Positions 6,399 to 16,100 of a DNA stretch of 24,915 bases are shown one piece after another. The translations under genes and the position numbers were made by a program. Source of the stretch: a virus; IMG/VR virus record IMGVR_UViG_3300005253_002504, positions 1 to 24,915 of that record; one strand, 5' to 3'. The first letter of the stretch is position 1; each line of letters begins with the position of its first letter. Below the pieces are notes generated by a model. It did not search any database. It had not been told where the DNA came from and saw only the letters and a list, made by a program, of their open reading frames with translations.

Positions 6399-8858
6399 TT
6401 AAAGTAGGCCGATTGCCACTCTAATGTATATCCAGTTTACAGGGAATACTGGCTGTACGGCCACTCGAATGTTCCACTGTCTTGGTTCTACACTATCTCG
6501 CCCAACTTGCAAGTCTGTGAAGTTTGTAATTAAGCCCTGCGAAATGAAGCCCTGCATTAGTCCTTGTGCGCGAGCCATTAAGGAGCCCTGTGTAGTCTGG
6601 GACTCTGCTGTACCAATAAAGCCTCTGAATCCGGCTCTCATGCTCTTAGCAATCCTATCACGGATGAACACGATGGAGATCTCTTCCTCTTCAGCGAATC
6701 CACTAGTTGTTGTGGTCTTGCCCCAAACAACGGTTCCACCGCCAATTGCAGGCTCAACAAGAGTGATGCCAGCAGCAGCAATATTCTCTCTGATAATAGG
6801 CCTGAACAGTCTGTCGCGTAGAATTGCGAACCCTGCCATGGTCTTGTTAGTAAGAGGAATTGCTACATTAGGTATGCCTGTTAGGAATCCGGCTGCGGCT
6901 GCAGCAAGGAAGAATCCGTCAAGAATAGTTCTATCAGCTCCAATCTGAACAATTATCTGATCTGGATAGAAGAATACTACTCGGAAAGTAGTTCCGAATG
7001 AGTTCTGCACGCCATAGTCAGTTAAGTCCTCTACGTTTCCGGCTAGAATCTCAGCTACAGTATCACCCTGAATTCCTTCAAGAACACCAATATCTTCAAC
7101 GGCAGCTGGAGTGTCTCCTATTACATTGCCAGGAAGAAGACCATTAATTGCTCCAATAAACAACATGCGCTCTCTCTTATTCTTGAGATTTGACATGGTA
7201 TCAACATGGATGCGTCCTACCTGGAAAATAGCACTAATTGTCTGAGATGGTAGCGGTACAACAATATCACAGTTTACAGTCTCAAGCGCTTCATAAGCTG
7301 ATAGCCAATTGACATCAAAAAAGTCTGCGTCCTTACTGTCAACAACAGTTACTCTCAAAATAGCGCTGGCTGTTAGGGCCAAATCATCTGTAAATAGAAT
7401 CTTTGAGCTACTATCAGCGCTGTCAATGATGCGGAACTCCGCCGCTGTCTCGTCCGTAAATCCACCTGGATCGCTTAGCGTCAAAATACCATCAGCGGCC
7501 GATACAATTGCATATGTGCCAGCATTAACTGCTGGAGCTAGAATCTGCAAAGTTCTAGTTCCATTAATATCATCTTGACCGAAATTAACAACTGTGCTAC
7601 TAATTGTGGCGCTCGTTGGTCCGGTTGATGTAATAACACCATCATCGCCTTCCTTCTGAACTGAGTCATCTTGAACAACAGTATAGGAGAAAACATAACC
7701 AGCTCCAAAGTGGAAGAGGTCTGGTGAGGCAGTTATAGCCGCATCAAAGAAATCTACCTTATTTGGAATAATCTGAGACTCAGTATTGGTTACAGGATCC
7801 GTTATAAAGAAATTGATATTTGTATCAAAATCTGGCAATACGCCAACTGGTAGTGCAAACTGTAGATCATCTCTAACAGCTCCGCCAGAAGCTGATTCTT
7901 CTACAACGTATGACTGTCGTCTTGGAATACCAGGGGCTGCCTGTACTGCAAATATTCCAGGAGGTCCATTTGAAAACGCCAATTGAGCGCCTAACGATAA
8001 TCTGTTGTCGGTGCTAGCTGCTCCGTGCTTAGTTTGTAATTCATCAAAATCTGTAAAGAATTCTGGATCATTAAGATCTGCCGTTGCTATATAGTGTGCT
8101 ACTAACGAATCTCCGGCTGACAATGAACCGCTTGTAACTTCAATTGTAAAGGAGTCTCCCTCAACGAAAGTTGTCGCTCCTTCTGTAATTGAGAAGCTTA
8201 AAATGCTGTTACTTACAGCGATACCATTAGATTGCCAGGTAATTTGGCTTCCGTACCCATCTAGGATTACCCCACTGACAGAGCCTGAAACTACAAAAAT
8301 GGCATAGCCATCAATTGGATCGCCATAACCATCTCTTAATACAGATGAAACACGTACCGTCCAAACTTCACTAGGAGCATTAGCGTCAACCAGTGACAGG
8401 CTTCCAATTGTACCATTGCCTACATTAGCAGTACCAGTAGTGAAATCCGCACCACCCTGATCAACCAAAGCGGCAGCTTGAAGCTCAATATTCCCGTCTA
8501 AATCATAACGATATCCGAATGTAGAACTAAATGTTCCACCAGCAAGAAGGAATCCACTCTGTTCTAATCCGTTAAGTAGAATTCCATTTTTAAAAAGATC
8601 AAGACGATTAGACGTAATTGGGACGAAAGTCAGTTTAAAATGACGACCATCAGAATCTCCGACTGTGGTACCATCGGAGTCTAATCCGTCGTTTCCAGAG
8701 CCTCTAGCTGAACTTACTATTCTCTCAACACGTTGTCCTTCACCTACGATGGCAGCAAGTCTTATGCCACCAGGCACAGAAGCACCACGTGATACTGTGA
8801 CTATCTCAGTGGTAACACTAGGTGTCTCGTTACCTGCTCCTGGAAAATTGGCTCCCAT
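6399..8858 (-). CDS. Contractile tail sheath protein
   Basis: The C-terminal end carries the typical sheath C-terminal domain: a segment with RDRIAKSMRAGFRGFIG, then NFTDLQVGRDSVEPRQWNIR and AVQPVFPVNWIYI. The last strand is the one that weaves neighbouring subunits together in T4-like sheaths. The N-terminal and middle regions (residues ~10-480) are beta-rich with Gly/Asp/Ser loops and probably form the outward-facing insertion domains. At 819 aa the protein is longer than T4 gp18 (659 aa). Three DGY tripeptides lie in the middle domain near residues 175-205. The ATG is preceded by GAGGAA at a suitable distance. It lies between the neck protein and tube genes. This is the most secure structural assignment in the window. 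Confidence 0.92.
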   Translation of the reverse strand: MGANFPGAGNETPSVTTEIVTVSRGASVPGGIRLAAIVGEGQRVERIVSSARGSGNDGLDSDGTTVGDSDGRHFKLTFVPITSNRLDLFKNGILLNGLEQSGFLLAGGTFSSTFGYRYDLDGNIELQAAALVDQGGADFTTGTANVGNGTIGSLSLVDANAPSEVWTVRVSSVLRDGYGDPIDGYAIFVVSGSVSGVILDGYGSQITWQSNGIAVSNSILSFSITEGATTFVEGDSFTIEVTSGSLSAGDSLVAHYIATADLNDPEFFTDFDELQTKHGAASTDNRLSLGAQLAFSNGPPGIFAVQAAPGIPRRQSYVVEESASGGAVRDDLQFALPVGVLPDFDTNINFFITDPVTNTESQIIPNKVDFFDAAITASPDLFHFGAGYVFSYTVVQDDSVQKEGDDGVITSTGPTSATISSTVVNFGQDDINGTRTLQILAPAVNAGTYAIVSAADGILTLSDPGGFTDETAAEFRIIDSADSSSKILFTDDLALTASAILRVTVVDSKDADFFDVNWLSAYEALETVNCDIVVPLPSQTISAIFQVGRIHVDTMSNLKNKRERMLFIGAINGLLPGNVIGDTPAAVEDIGVLEGIQGDTVAEILAGNVEDLTDYGVQNSFGTTFRVVFFYPDQIIVQIGADRTILDGFFLAAAAAGFLTGIPNVAIPLTNKTMAGFAILRDRLFRPIIRENIAAAGITLVEPAIGGGTVVWGKTTTTSGFAEEEEISIVFIRDRIAKSMRAGFRGFIGTAESQTTQGSLMARAQGLMQGFISQGLITNFTDLQVGRDSVEPRQWNIRVAVQPVFPVNWIYIRVAIGLL

Positions 8859-8960
8859 ATAACTATTTCCTCATTTACGTTAGGTTGGAATTACTTCTCA
8901 GAGTAATATGATATTATTGCCTTACCCTTATAAGTAAATATTGGTTAGAAAGGCTTTTCG
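8859..8960 (-). promoter_or_regulatory. Sheath leader region: ribosome binding site and possible promoter
   Basis: This 102-base gap upstream of the sheath gene is one of the longest in the window. It holds GAGGAA just before the ATG, a 6-bp inverted repeat (8890-8895 with 8902-8907), and an AT-rich run reading AATATTTACTTATAAGG in sense. The same AATATTTAC occurs upstream of the spike gene. A promoter here would suit a gene needed in many copies, but no element is strong enough to define one. Confidence 0.35.
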
Positions 8961-9752
8961 TTATAAGTCTATTAAGGCATCAAGCAGCTCAACCGAAGAA
9001 CTTATCCTAAGGTTCGGGGCTATCTGCGTTGGTTCGGTTTCTAGGTTTCCAAAATCTATACAGATAGTTATTGCGTCAACTACACTGTTAATAGGTATTT
9101 TGCGTCTCCATTCGCTTCTTATTTCATATGTTATTGTTTGTTTAAATAACTTATCATTTCTATCTTCACCTTCAGATGGAGCAGAAACGCTTAATCCTTT
9201 GATAAAAACACCAGCATTTTGAAGTTGCAACCTCTTATTATTCATGAATAAAAGCGATGCTAACTCAACAAGTTCATCTCTAGAGCGTGGAGACAGGGTC
9301 TCAATATCTATCGAGATAGAGCCTTCCCAGGCACCATTTTCTTTAAAATGGTCTGGCGTTGCAACCGTAGTTCTATTTCCATAGCCGTCTACAAAGATGG
9401 TATTTGTCCAAACAACAGCATTTAGATTCTGACTCATAGAAATTGGCACATAGCGGGAACCAGCAGATCTCACGAGCATGGCCGGATAATATCTTGCATC
9501 AAATCTGTAATATTCACCAATAAATAACCTAGTAGTATCATCATCAATAAAACCAGCATCATTCAAAAGATCGGTATGGTCAGGTACTTTTGGAAATCCC
9601 CATTCGTCTCTGACATAATGATAATATGAATCCTGGCTAAAGAACTCCCTCAGAGTGTTTATGAACACTTCTTTAGGATGCGTAATCATAGAGTTTTGAA
9701 CATAGCTATGAATAGCATACAAATCGCTGCGGAAGGTATTACCAGTACCCAT
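8961..9752 (-). CDS. Putative neck or tail terminator protein (263 aa)
   Basis: This gene lies immediately upstream of the sheath, where myophages usually carry the tail completion or terminator gene. The N-terminus is helical (SDLYAIHSYVQNSMITHPKE). A central beta-rich part includes VWTNTIFVDGYGNRTTV, and the C-terminal part has paired strands (AGVFIKGLSVSAPSE, then QTITYEIRSEW). This helix-plus-beta-sheet pattern is compatible with neck and tail-terminator folds. At 263 aa it resembles T4 gp15-sized proteins rather than the short lambda gpU type. Its ATG overlaps the stop of the HNH gene as TAATG. One DGY tripeptide is present (near residue 121). I see no diagnostic motif, so the call is by context. 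Confidence 0.5.
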   Translation of the reverse strand: MGTGNTFRSDLYAIHSYVQNSMITHPKEVFINTLREFFSQDSYYHYVRDEWGFPKVPDHTDLLNDAGFIDDDTTRLFIGEYYRFDARYYPAMLVRSAGSRYVPISMSQNLNAVVWTNTIFVDGYGNRTTVATPDHFKENGAWEGSISIDIETLSPRSRDELVELASLLFMNNKRLQLQNAGVFIKGLSVSAPSEGEDRNDKLFKQTITYEIRSEWRRKIPINSVVDAITICIDFGNLETEPTQIAPNLRISSSVELLDALIDL

Positions 9753-10360
9753 TATATCCTCTTGCTACCCTTGTATAGGTTTTCTTTAGCAGACACTGGT
9801 CTTAGATTATCAAGCGCCCAGCACTTACAAAAATTCGCATGCATCATAGAATCATACACCAAAGCAGAACGCGGTACAATATGATCTATATTCCATTTCC
9901 ATGTAGAGCTATCATTATCATTCCACGAATCCAATTTATACTTACCATAGTTATCCCAATTCATCCATGTTTCCCATTGAGATTCAATATGTTTTTTTAA
10001 CTTATCAATAGAATATGGTAGATATTTAGTTATAGATTCTCCACGCTTTGAACTATGATACTCAGACATTTTCTCACTATTAGCTGTGTTCCACAATTTG
10101 TTACACTTTAAAACCTTTTCTTTGTTATCATTATAGTAGTTTTTCCTCTTATTTTTTATTCTTTCCTGATTTGCCAAGTAATAGCGCTTTTTGTCTTTTT
10201 GTTGTTTTTCTATATTTTTTTTATTATATACTTGCTTTTGTGCCTTTATACATATTTTACATGTGGCTCTCCACGAACCTCTATCAGCTCTCCATTGAAA
10301 AAACTCATTTGTTAATGACTTTGTTTCTCCACACTTAGTGCAAATTTTTACTGTCCCCAT
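9752..10360 (-). CDS. HNH homing endonuclease with N-terminal zinc ribbon
   Basis: The 202-aa protein starts with a CxxC pair (C7, C10) and a second pair (C34, C37), a treble-clef or zinc-ribbon module common in phage HNH enzymes. A long basic helical linker rich in Lys, Asn and Tyr follows (residues ~40-130). The C-terminal HNH core shows D159-H160 in WNIDHIVPRSAL, then N185 in ALDNLRPVS and N194 in KENLYKG, the expected D-H, N, N pattern. It is wedged between the fibre stop (3-base gap) and the next gene (1-base TAATG overlap). No strong Shine-Dalgarno precedes it, so it probably relies on ribosomes leaving the fibre gene. Its Lys/Asn-rich composition differs from the structural neighbours and suggests separate acquisition. 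Confidence 0.9.
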   Translation of the reverse strand: MGTVKICTKCGETKSLTNEFFQWRADRGSWRATCKICIKAQKQVYNKKNIEKQQKDKKRYYLANQERIKNKRKNYYNDNKEKVLKCNKLWNTANSEKMSEYHSSKRGESITKYLPYSIDKLKKHIESQWETWMNWDNYGKYKLDSWNDNDSSTWKWNIDHIVPRSALVYDSMMHANFCKCWALDNLRPVSAKENLYKGSKRI

Positions 10361-10363
10361 CTA

Positions 10364-10380
10364 TTACCAGCGATAAGTTA
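10364..10380 (-). repeat. 17-bp near-identical 3' end shared with the spike gene (copy 1)
   Basis: The last 17 bases of the fibre gene match the last 17 bases of the spike gene at 16 positions. They encode the terminal TYRW and stop. DNA identity is limited to this end, while the rest of the C-terminal domains has diverged. It reflects a shared C-terminal end, by common descent or recombination. Confidence 0.7.
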
Positions 10381-13300
10381 CGGTGACTGGGCTGAAATTC
10401 AAAGTGCCTACACCAGAAAATGCCAATGAATTATTATCTAGCCTGAGGGCCAATCCCGCTCCAGGCTTATAGCTCTTATCGGGCGTAGTAATAACCGACT
10501 CAATTGCATCAAAAAGCGTTTGTGCCCCATAGTCCCATGTTGGTGTCCCAGTTGTAGATCCGGGAGGTGAATGCAATTCAATATCTCCAGTGCCACTAAC
10601 GGCAGCTGACGCCTTATAAGCTGTCATTGCTACGGTTACAACATATGTTCCAACTGGTATTATGTTTTCTAAAGATACTACCCAGTCCAGGCTTGATGCG
10701 GAAACTGTCCCAGCAGCCACAAGGCCCACGTGAGTATTCGTTATACCTCCAAGCCCTCCGGCTGATGTAACGCTCAAATTGGTAATATCCGTCCAAGGAG
10801 CTAAAGTTGCTGGTGGACTTTGCCAATGACCTTGACTGGTTAATATTAACACTGTTGCAGTTTGATTCTTGTTTCGTTCAACAATAAATGTATCTGCATA
10901 ATTACTAGCCGGGGATGTGCCTGTTCCAGTAATCGTCTCATCATCAGAGCTGCCATCAACAGTCTCACTATCAAAAATATTATCAACAACAGTGCCCATA
11001 GCACGAGTGTTATCCGTATCTAGCACGATATAATTAGAAATCGTTGAGCTGCCTCTTGTTATCCTGTTGCCAGATATGTAATACTGCCTTAGGCCTGCTG
11101 TTGTGGCTGCAGCTTGAATGCCAATACTAGCACCACCGGTCCTTAAACTGTTGTGAATGATATTATTAGTAATGGTTGCGGAAACTGATGTACTAATACC
11201 CGTTAAGAAATAATAAGTAGCAGCATCAAATATGCCAAAATGTAACATGTTGTTGGATATTATTACATTTCCCTTGTTATCAGCCGCATCATCGGCAAAT
11301 ATACCAAATAACTGACCAGATGTTGAGCTTGCTCCAAAATAGTTGGTTGGCGCCCAGTTATTTAAGAATGTCGGATCTGTGGCCGTTACTCTGTTTTTGT
11401 CAATTACTATTCCGCCATAAGTGTTGGCAGATACATCATTATCAGTCGCAGATACGAAGATGACATTACAATGATTGCTAGAGATCTCTAAATGTCCTGC
11501 CGGGAATGGCGTTGCATGAGCTAACAAAATTTGGGTTCCAACACCAGATCCGCCAACAGAGCTTATCATGTGACCAATAAGGTTAGCAGTGTTATCGCGA
11601 ACAATTATACCAGAATCTCTATCTGTCGCTACAAACGTGGTTTCTGTACTACTTATAGATGTCGTCAACACTCCAATGGCACCACAATTATTTCCAGAAA
11701 TTACAGTATCAAATGCTCTTATTCCCGGATCCTCAGCCTCGCCCGCACCGCCGGATATTGACTCAGTCTCCTGCGTTACATAAATTCCCTGGAATTTGTC
11801 ACAAATATTATCAGATATCCTAATGTGTCTAATAACTACCGGCTCTATGGTTGCTGCGGAATTTAGGCTGACAATTGCTACTGCCGACTGTCTGGTAACT
11901 GCGCCCGAGCCCGAATCATTGAACTTATTTCTCAATATCGATACATTGCTAAGCACATGGCTGGGTAATGCAGTTACCTGATCAAGTTCAAAACTGATAA
12001 ACGGTGGCCTTTGTGTTGCTGACAGAACTGAATTAAAAACACAATCTTCTATTGTAACTCCGTCCCTAGAGCCGGTGCTATAGATACATCCATTAGTTCC
12101 ATTGATTTTATCAGCAGCAGATACAAAAGTAATTCCACTTACATCAGGGTTGTAATTAAAAGTGATGTTTTTGAAAGTTACATCGTCACTTAGTATAATT
12201 CCCTTGTCGGCAGTGACATTTATAGTTGCACCGTCGCCTTCAAAAATAACAGGACTAGTAAGCCCAAGAGTTACAGATGAAGCAAGATTAAATACTCCAC
12301 GAACCTTAACTTTTAGCGTTCCTTCTGCAGCATACTGGTTGGCCCAGTTCTCAAGCTTAGAGAAAGAATCAAACTGACCTACATAACCATCTGGGGCCAA
12401 TGTTAGATCTGATCGGCCTCCGTCTGTAATAATCCTTCTTACATCAACAACATCGCTGTCAGTGATTGTAATAGACGCAATTGCTGCCGTTACAACAGCA
12501 ATTGGCACAAGATCTTTTCTTGTTTCAACAAGCTCAGTGAATGTTACTGATGGTACATAATATGTTGACCCACTAGTATTTTCTATAGCGAAGAATTGTT
12601 GCTTAGTTGGTGTAACTATGATTGGCTCAAGAAAACCTTCTTCATTTACACATACCGCCCAATCAATTGAGTCTATTGAATTTGGATTCTCAGCTATTTC
12701 AGGGATAGTTACAGAGATTGCATTAGCGGCAACCATTCGCCCATTTACAAGCGCCATTCCGCCTTTATAAAAAATCTCTCTATTATCTGTATTGATAAAG
12801 TCGAAATCAAATCCTCTTATAATGCCGTTCTCATGTAACGCCCTATCACCGGCGGTAATGAAATCTACTGCTGACTGAGTGAACTTTCCCTCATCAATGC
12901 TTCCAATCTGTTTTCTATTTATGACGCGCTGAATGATTTCTTGACCAGAGGTTGGGTCCCAATTTACTTCAACCGTTGCTAGGAGTAAAAGATCATCATT
13001 CAATTTAAGAGTATCAAAAATCTCGATATCAACATATCGTGGTGCAGCGGTGGGTAATACATCGATGGATGAAGCTAATGTAAGAGATTCCTCTACAAAT
13101 GTAAGATCAATAAAGTCTACATTGGTTTCATCATAGAAACGAGTTGGGATCTCTTTTCTTCCTCTCGTTGCCGGACCGGCATTTAGAATAGCATTACCTG
13201 ATGGGGCTCTTTGACCGATATATCCATCATACTCGCCAGTGCCAGAATCATAACTAAGAATATAAAATCTTATAAACTTGTTAAATGTAGTTGTACTATC

Positions 13301-15667
13301 TCGATAGCCCCTTAGCTTTGGAGACACATCTTCTATATGCCATATGTCTGAACGCAGTAATGCGCCAGACTCACTTTGAACGGTCATTCTTGCACGTTCA
13401 TGACTAAAAGTAGCCCCTTGACTATTTACAAAGATCTCATGTAATCTATGGTAATTCAGCGAAGTTGGAGTTTGTGCGATAATATGTTCATTGTTAAAAT
13501 CTACGGAGTCTTCTGAGAAATATAGCTTTACATTAAATGTTGGGCTTGATGAGAATCCGGTTCCAGATCCTGAAGCGTGGAGACTATTGATTACTGTAAT
13601 TAATGTCTGTGCTGGAACACCAGCACAGATTGGCGGGAATACCACCGATTTGATTATAAATCTACCATAGTCAACATCAAAGTAATTCGCATCAGTAAGC
13701 GGTATGGCCGGCTGGATAACAATTGTCTTACCAGGTTTAAGTCCTGCCGGTTTAAGATCTAGAGGGACTGTGTATGTTGTTTCAACAGTAAGTGCGCCAA
13801 CAACTGTCCTATCAGAGATGTAACCATCCCAATATCCGTCCTTATTAATATCTTCTGTCGCTAGCCAAGTTGGGGCAAAGGCCTCAAGTCTTTGGCCATC
13901 TACTATATAGTCTCTGCTCTTAAATGGAACAATAACCTTGGTAGGAAGCTGGGCAACACTAGTATTTAATAAAGTGCTACCAAAAGCTGGGCTAGCCAGA
14001 TCAGTATGAGTATTTCCCAAACCTAATGCGTCAAATCCTGTTGCGGCAGCATCTCCAATTACATTGTTAGTAAACGTACCGACCCCTAATGCGCCTAAAC
14101 TAATTGATCCGCTAGTTATAGAGAAGCTAACAGCGCTTATGGCGTCTGCCAACATGATACCAAAATTACCTTCATGTGCAAATGCAATGAATCTAAAGTT
14201 GTATCCTATCTCTCTAAGCTGCTTATTTGTTTCGTGAACAATGCTTTCAAGCGTATAGCGCCCTGGAGTAACTCCAAGGTTTCCAGTTATGTCAATGACG
14301 GGCATTGAAACAACTCTATCCGACGGGTTTCCGGAAGGATAAAGTTCTAGATACAAATTGTAATGGGACGCATCAAGCTGTCCTGGATCGAATCCGTTTC
14401 CTAGAGCCATTGCGCTACGTGGATGAGCGACAATTACACTGGACAATATTGTATCAAATGAGCCGGTAGGAGTTGCATTTGCGGCGGCAACTGCCAATAT
14501 ACCCACTGTATCGAGATCGTATAATGACCTATCAATTCTGGCAGATACATATCCGTCACTGTTATTGACTAAGTTTGTTCCATTGATTCTTACAACCCAT
14601 TCTGAAGCGGGTGTGAATCGTACAGAATCAACCTTAAATGATGCCTCAAATCCTGAACCATAATTTATACGAATAATGTCGCCAACATTTACTTGACTGA
14701 ACTGTGCATCAAAAGAGAAATCAGAATTATCCACTGGGTGGAAAGTTACTAAATCATCACCAGAAGAAATATTATCAACCGGAACAATATTAGGACTTCT
14801 TACTAAAAATGTTTTGACAGGAGTATTTGGTACAACATTCTGACCATAACCATCTGGCAATGTGTTGCTGGTAATACGGCCAATTTTGGACACTCCATTA
14901 GCATGACTAGTCGCTCTATGGTCAGCAATTGTTATTACTTCAAACTCATCTACATAATCAATAAATTTCTGAACAGTATCAACAGTTTGTGGAATCTCTA
15001 GGAATTCATCTGTATCAACATCTACAGCTGAAGCAACGTGCGCACCAGCTATTGCATTCTGATGGCCTACAAAATCTGTATTGATTTGATCAAGTGCTTG
15101 CGCCACAGTGAGAGCAGAGCGAGGAGTGCCAGCTTTGTTTAACAGGCCGCCCCATGTATATGACAAATCGCGAGCATCTACTGGTACACCATTTAGGTCA
15201 ATATGGCTTGCTACATGTCTCGCGGCCGAACCATCTGTCAACAGCGACCCACCGGCAATATGAGTATTAAGATCTGAATCGGTAGCATTTGCAAATGCTG
15301 TAAGTGAATTTAACAACGCACTGTTCGCGACAATCAGTGTGCTTAAATCTGAGGTAGAATGATCTAATGCCAGCTTTATCTCCTGGATGCCGGCAGTTGG
15401 AGATACCTGATTATTAGTGATAGGAAGTGTAACTAGACCGACGCTGGTTAGCGCAGATGATTTTATGGTACCATCTTGGTTCAAAGACGCATCAAGGCGA
15501 GCAGCTACAGAGCTAACACTGCCAGAAGGCCTTACTCCTAACTCTGTTTCAATAGCAAATATAGCTTCACGTGACTGATTAATGGCTTCGCCACCAACCT
15601 CAGTTATATTGTCATCGACACGTATAATGTCAGCATCGCTATCGATCTCAAATGGATAAACAGTCAT
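10364..15667 (-). CDS. Large beta-helix tail fibre or baseplate-attached fibre protein
   Basis: At 1767 aa this is the largest protein here. Residues 1-75 (IRVDDNITEVGGEAINQSRE, then a VSSVAARLD segment) resemble an N-terminal segment I recall from fibre-like virion proteins of large phages, probably the virion-binding end. Residues ~85-250 are helical and repetitive. Residues ~250-1080 are several beta-rich modules, including an EF-hand/dockerin-like loop DINKDGYWDGYI near residue 605. Residues ~1090-1595 form a right-handed parallel beta-helix, with repeated ISNN, ISGN and ITNN turns. The C-terminal domain (~1600-1767) starts at NKNQT and ends TYRW, like the spike upstream. Six DGY tripeptides are spread along it. 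A host-recognition or glycan-binding role is inferred. No catalytic residues can be assigned by eye. Confidence 0.75.
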   Translation of the reverse strand: MTVYPFEIDSDADIIRVDDNITEVGGEAINQSREAIFAIETELGVRPSGSVSSVAARLDASLNQDGTIKSSALTSVGLVTLPITNNQVSPTAGIQEIKLALDHSTSDLSTLIVANSALLNSLTAFANATDSDLNTHIAGGSLLTDGSAARHVASHIDLNGVPVDARDLSYTWGGLLNKAGTPRSALTVAQALDQINTDFVGHQNAIAGAHVASAVDVDTDEFLEIPQTVDTVQKFIDYVDEFEVITIADHRATSHANGVSKIGRITSNTLPDGYGQNVVPNTPVKTFLVRSPNIVPVDNISSGDDLVTFHPVDNSDFSFDAQFSQVNVGDIIRINYGSGFEASFKVDSVRFTPASEWVVRINGTNLVNNSDGYVSARIDRSLYDLDTVGILAVAAANATPTGSFDTILSSVIVAHPRSAMALGNGFDPGQLDASHYNLYLELYPSGNPSDRVVSMPVIDITGNLGVTPGRYTLESIVHETNKQLREIGYNFRFIAFAHEGNFGIMLADAISAVSFSITSGSISLGALGVGTFTNNVIGDAAATGFDALGLGNTHTDLASPAFGSTLLNTSVAQLPTKVIVPFKSRDYIVDGQRLEAFAPTWLATEDINKDGYWDGYISDRTVVGALTVETTYTVPLDLKPAGLKPGKTIVIQPAIPLTDANYFDVDYGRFIIKSVVFPPICAGVPAQTLITVINSLHASGSGTGFSSSPTFNVKLYFSEDSVDFNNEHIIAQTPTSLNYHRLHEIFVNSQGATFSHERARMTVQSESGALLRSDIWHIEDVSPKLRGYRDSTTTFNKFIRFYILSYDSGTGEYDGYIGQRAPSGNAILNAGPATRGRKEIPTRFYDETNVDFIDLTFVEESLTLASSIDVLPTAAPRYVDIEIFDTLKLNDDLLLLATVEVNWDPTSGQEIIQRVINRKQIGSIDEGKFTQSAVDFITAGDRALHENGIIRGFDFDFINTDNREIFYKGGMALVNGRMVAANAISVTIPEIAENPNSIDSIDWAVCVNEEGFLEPIIVTPTKQQFFAIENTSGSTYYVPSVTFTELVETRKDLVPIAVVTAAIASITITDSDVVDVRRIITDGGRSDLTLAPDGYVGQFDSFSKLENWANQYAAEGTLKVKVRGVFNLASSVTLGLTSPVIFEGDGATINVTADKGIILSDDVTFKNITFNYNPDVSGITFVSAADKINGTNGCIYSTGSRDGVTIEDCVFNSVLSATQRPPFISFELDQVTALPSHVLSNVSILRNKFNDSGSGAVTRQSAVAIVSLNSAATIEPVVIRHIRISDNICDKFQGIYVTQETESISGGAGEAEDPGIRAFDTVISGNNCGAIGVLTTSISSTETTFVATDRDSGIIVRDNTANLIGHMISSVGGSGVGTQILLAHATPFPAGHLEISSNHCNVIFVSATDNDVSANTYGGIVIDKNRVTATDPTFLNNWAPTNYFGASSTSGQLFGIFADDAADNKGNVIISNNMLHFGIFDAATYYFLTGISTSVSATITNNIIHNSLRTGGASIGIQAAATTAGLRQYYISGNRITRGSSTISNYIVLDTDNTRAMGTVVDNIFDSETVDGSSDDETITGTGTSPASNYADTFIVERNKNQTATVLILTSQGHWQSPPATLAPWTDITNLSVTSAGGLGGITNTHVGLVAAGTVSASSLDWVVSLENIIPVGTYVVTVAMTAYKASAAVSGTGDIELHSPPGSTTGTPTWDYGAQTLFDAIESVITTPDKSYKPGAGLALRLDNNSLAFSGVGTLNFSPVTVTYRW

Positions 15668-15687
15668 ATTACCCTACAAACACTATG

Positions 15688-16047
15688 TTATTTCTCTGTA
15701 TTTGGGGCTTCTCCGTTGATTTTCCCCATTTTATTAAGTATATTCTTTTTTATCAATCTATACACAAGTCCACTAATTAAACCCAACGCTCCACCAAATA
15801 CCATTTTAACTAAAACGCCACCGGCAAATACTGCTGGTACAGGAACTAGAGGCACAAGCATTAATAATGCGCCGGTAACAATTGGCCCTACCGGCAAGAC
15901 AAGCTCTCTCCAAACCTCACTATCTTCAAGTTTTTTACCGAATTTGTGAGCAACTACAACGGCAGTTTTTCTTTGGATCCAAAGTAATGCCACAATAGCT
16001 AAACATAATATCATATTGGAAAAGCTTAAAAGCTCTGTTAGTTCCAT
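15688..16047 (-). CDS. Small membrane protein with three hydrophobic segments
   Basis: I place the start at the ATG at 16047, which has GAGGTG six bases upstream. A longer reading from a TTG at 16080 adds 11 residues but lacks a ribosome binding site. The 119-aa product has three hydrophobic segments: ~10-24 (SNMILCLAIVALLWI), ~52-75 (LPVGPIVTGALLMLVPLVPV) and ~80-102 (a Gly-rich helix ending LVYRLI). A basic stretch (VYRLIKKNILNK) follows the third, and the tail is polar. Small three-helix phage proteins include class I holins, but here it sits between two fibre-type genes and no lysis gene is next to it. It could also be a virion-associated or host-membrane protein. The function is unknown; the membrane location is well supported. 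Confidence 0.7.
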   Translation of the reverse strand: MELTELLSFSNMILCLAIVALLWIQRKTAVVVAHKFGKKLEDSEVWRELVLPVGPIVTGALLMLVPLVPVPAVFAGGVLVKMVFGGALGLISGLVYRLIKKNILNKMGKINGEAPNTEK

Positions 16048-16100
16048 ACAAGGCACCTCATATTGATTGTTATAAATCAATTAAATGCACAATTATGCCG

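Noticed and set aside
15688-16080. TTG start at 16080 for the membrane protein
   Set aside because: There is no ribosome binding site before it, while the ATG at 16047 has GAGGTG at proper spacing.
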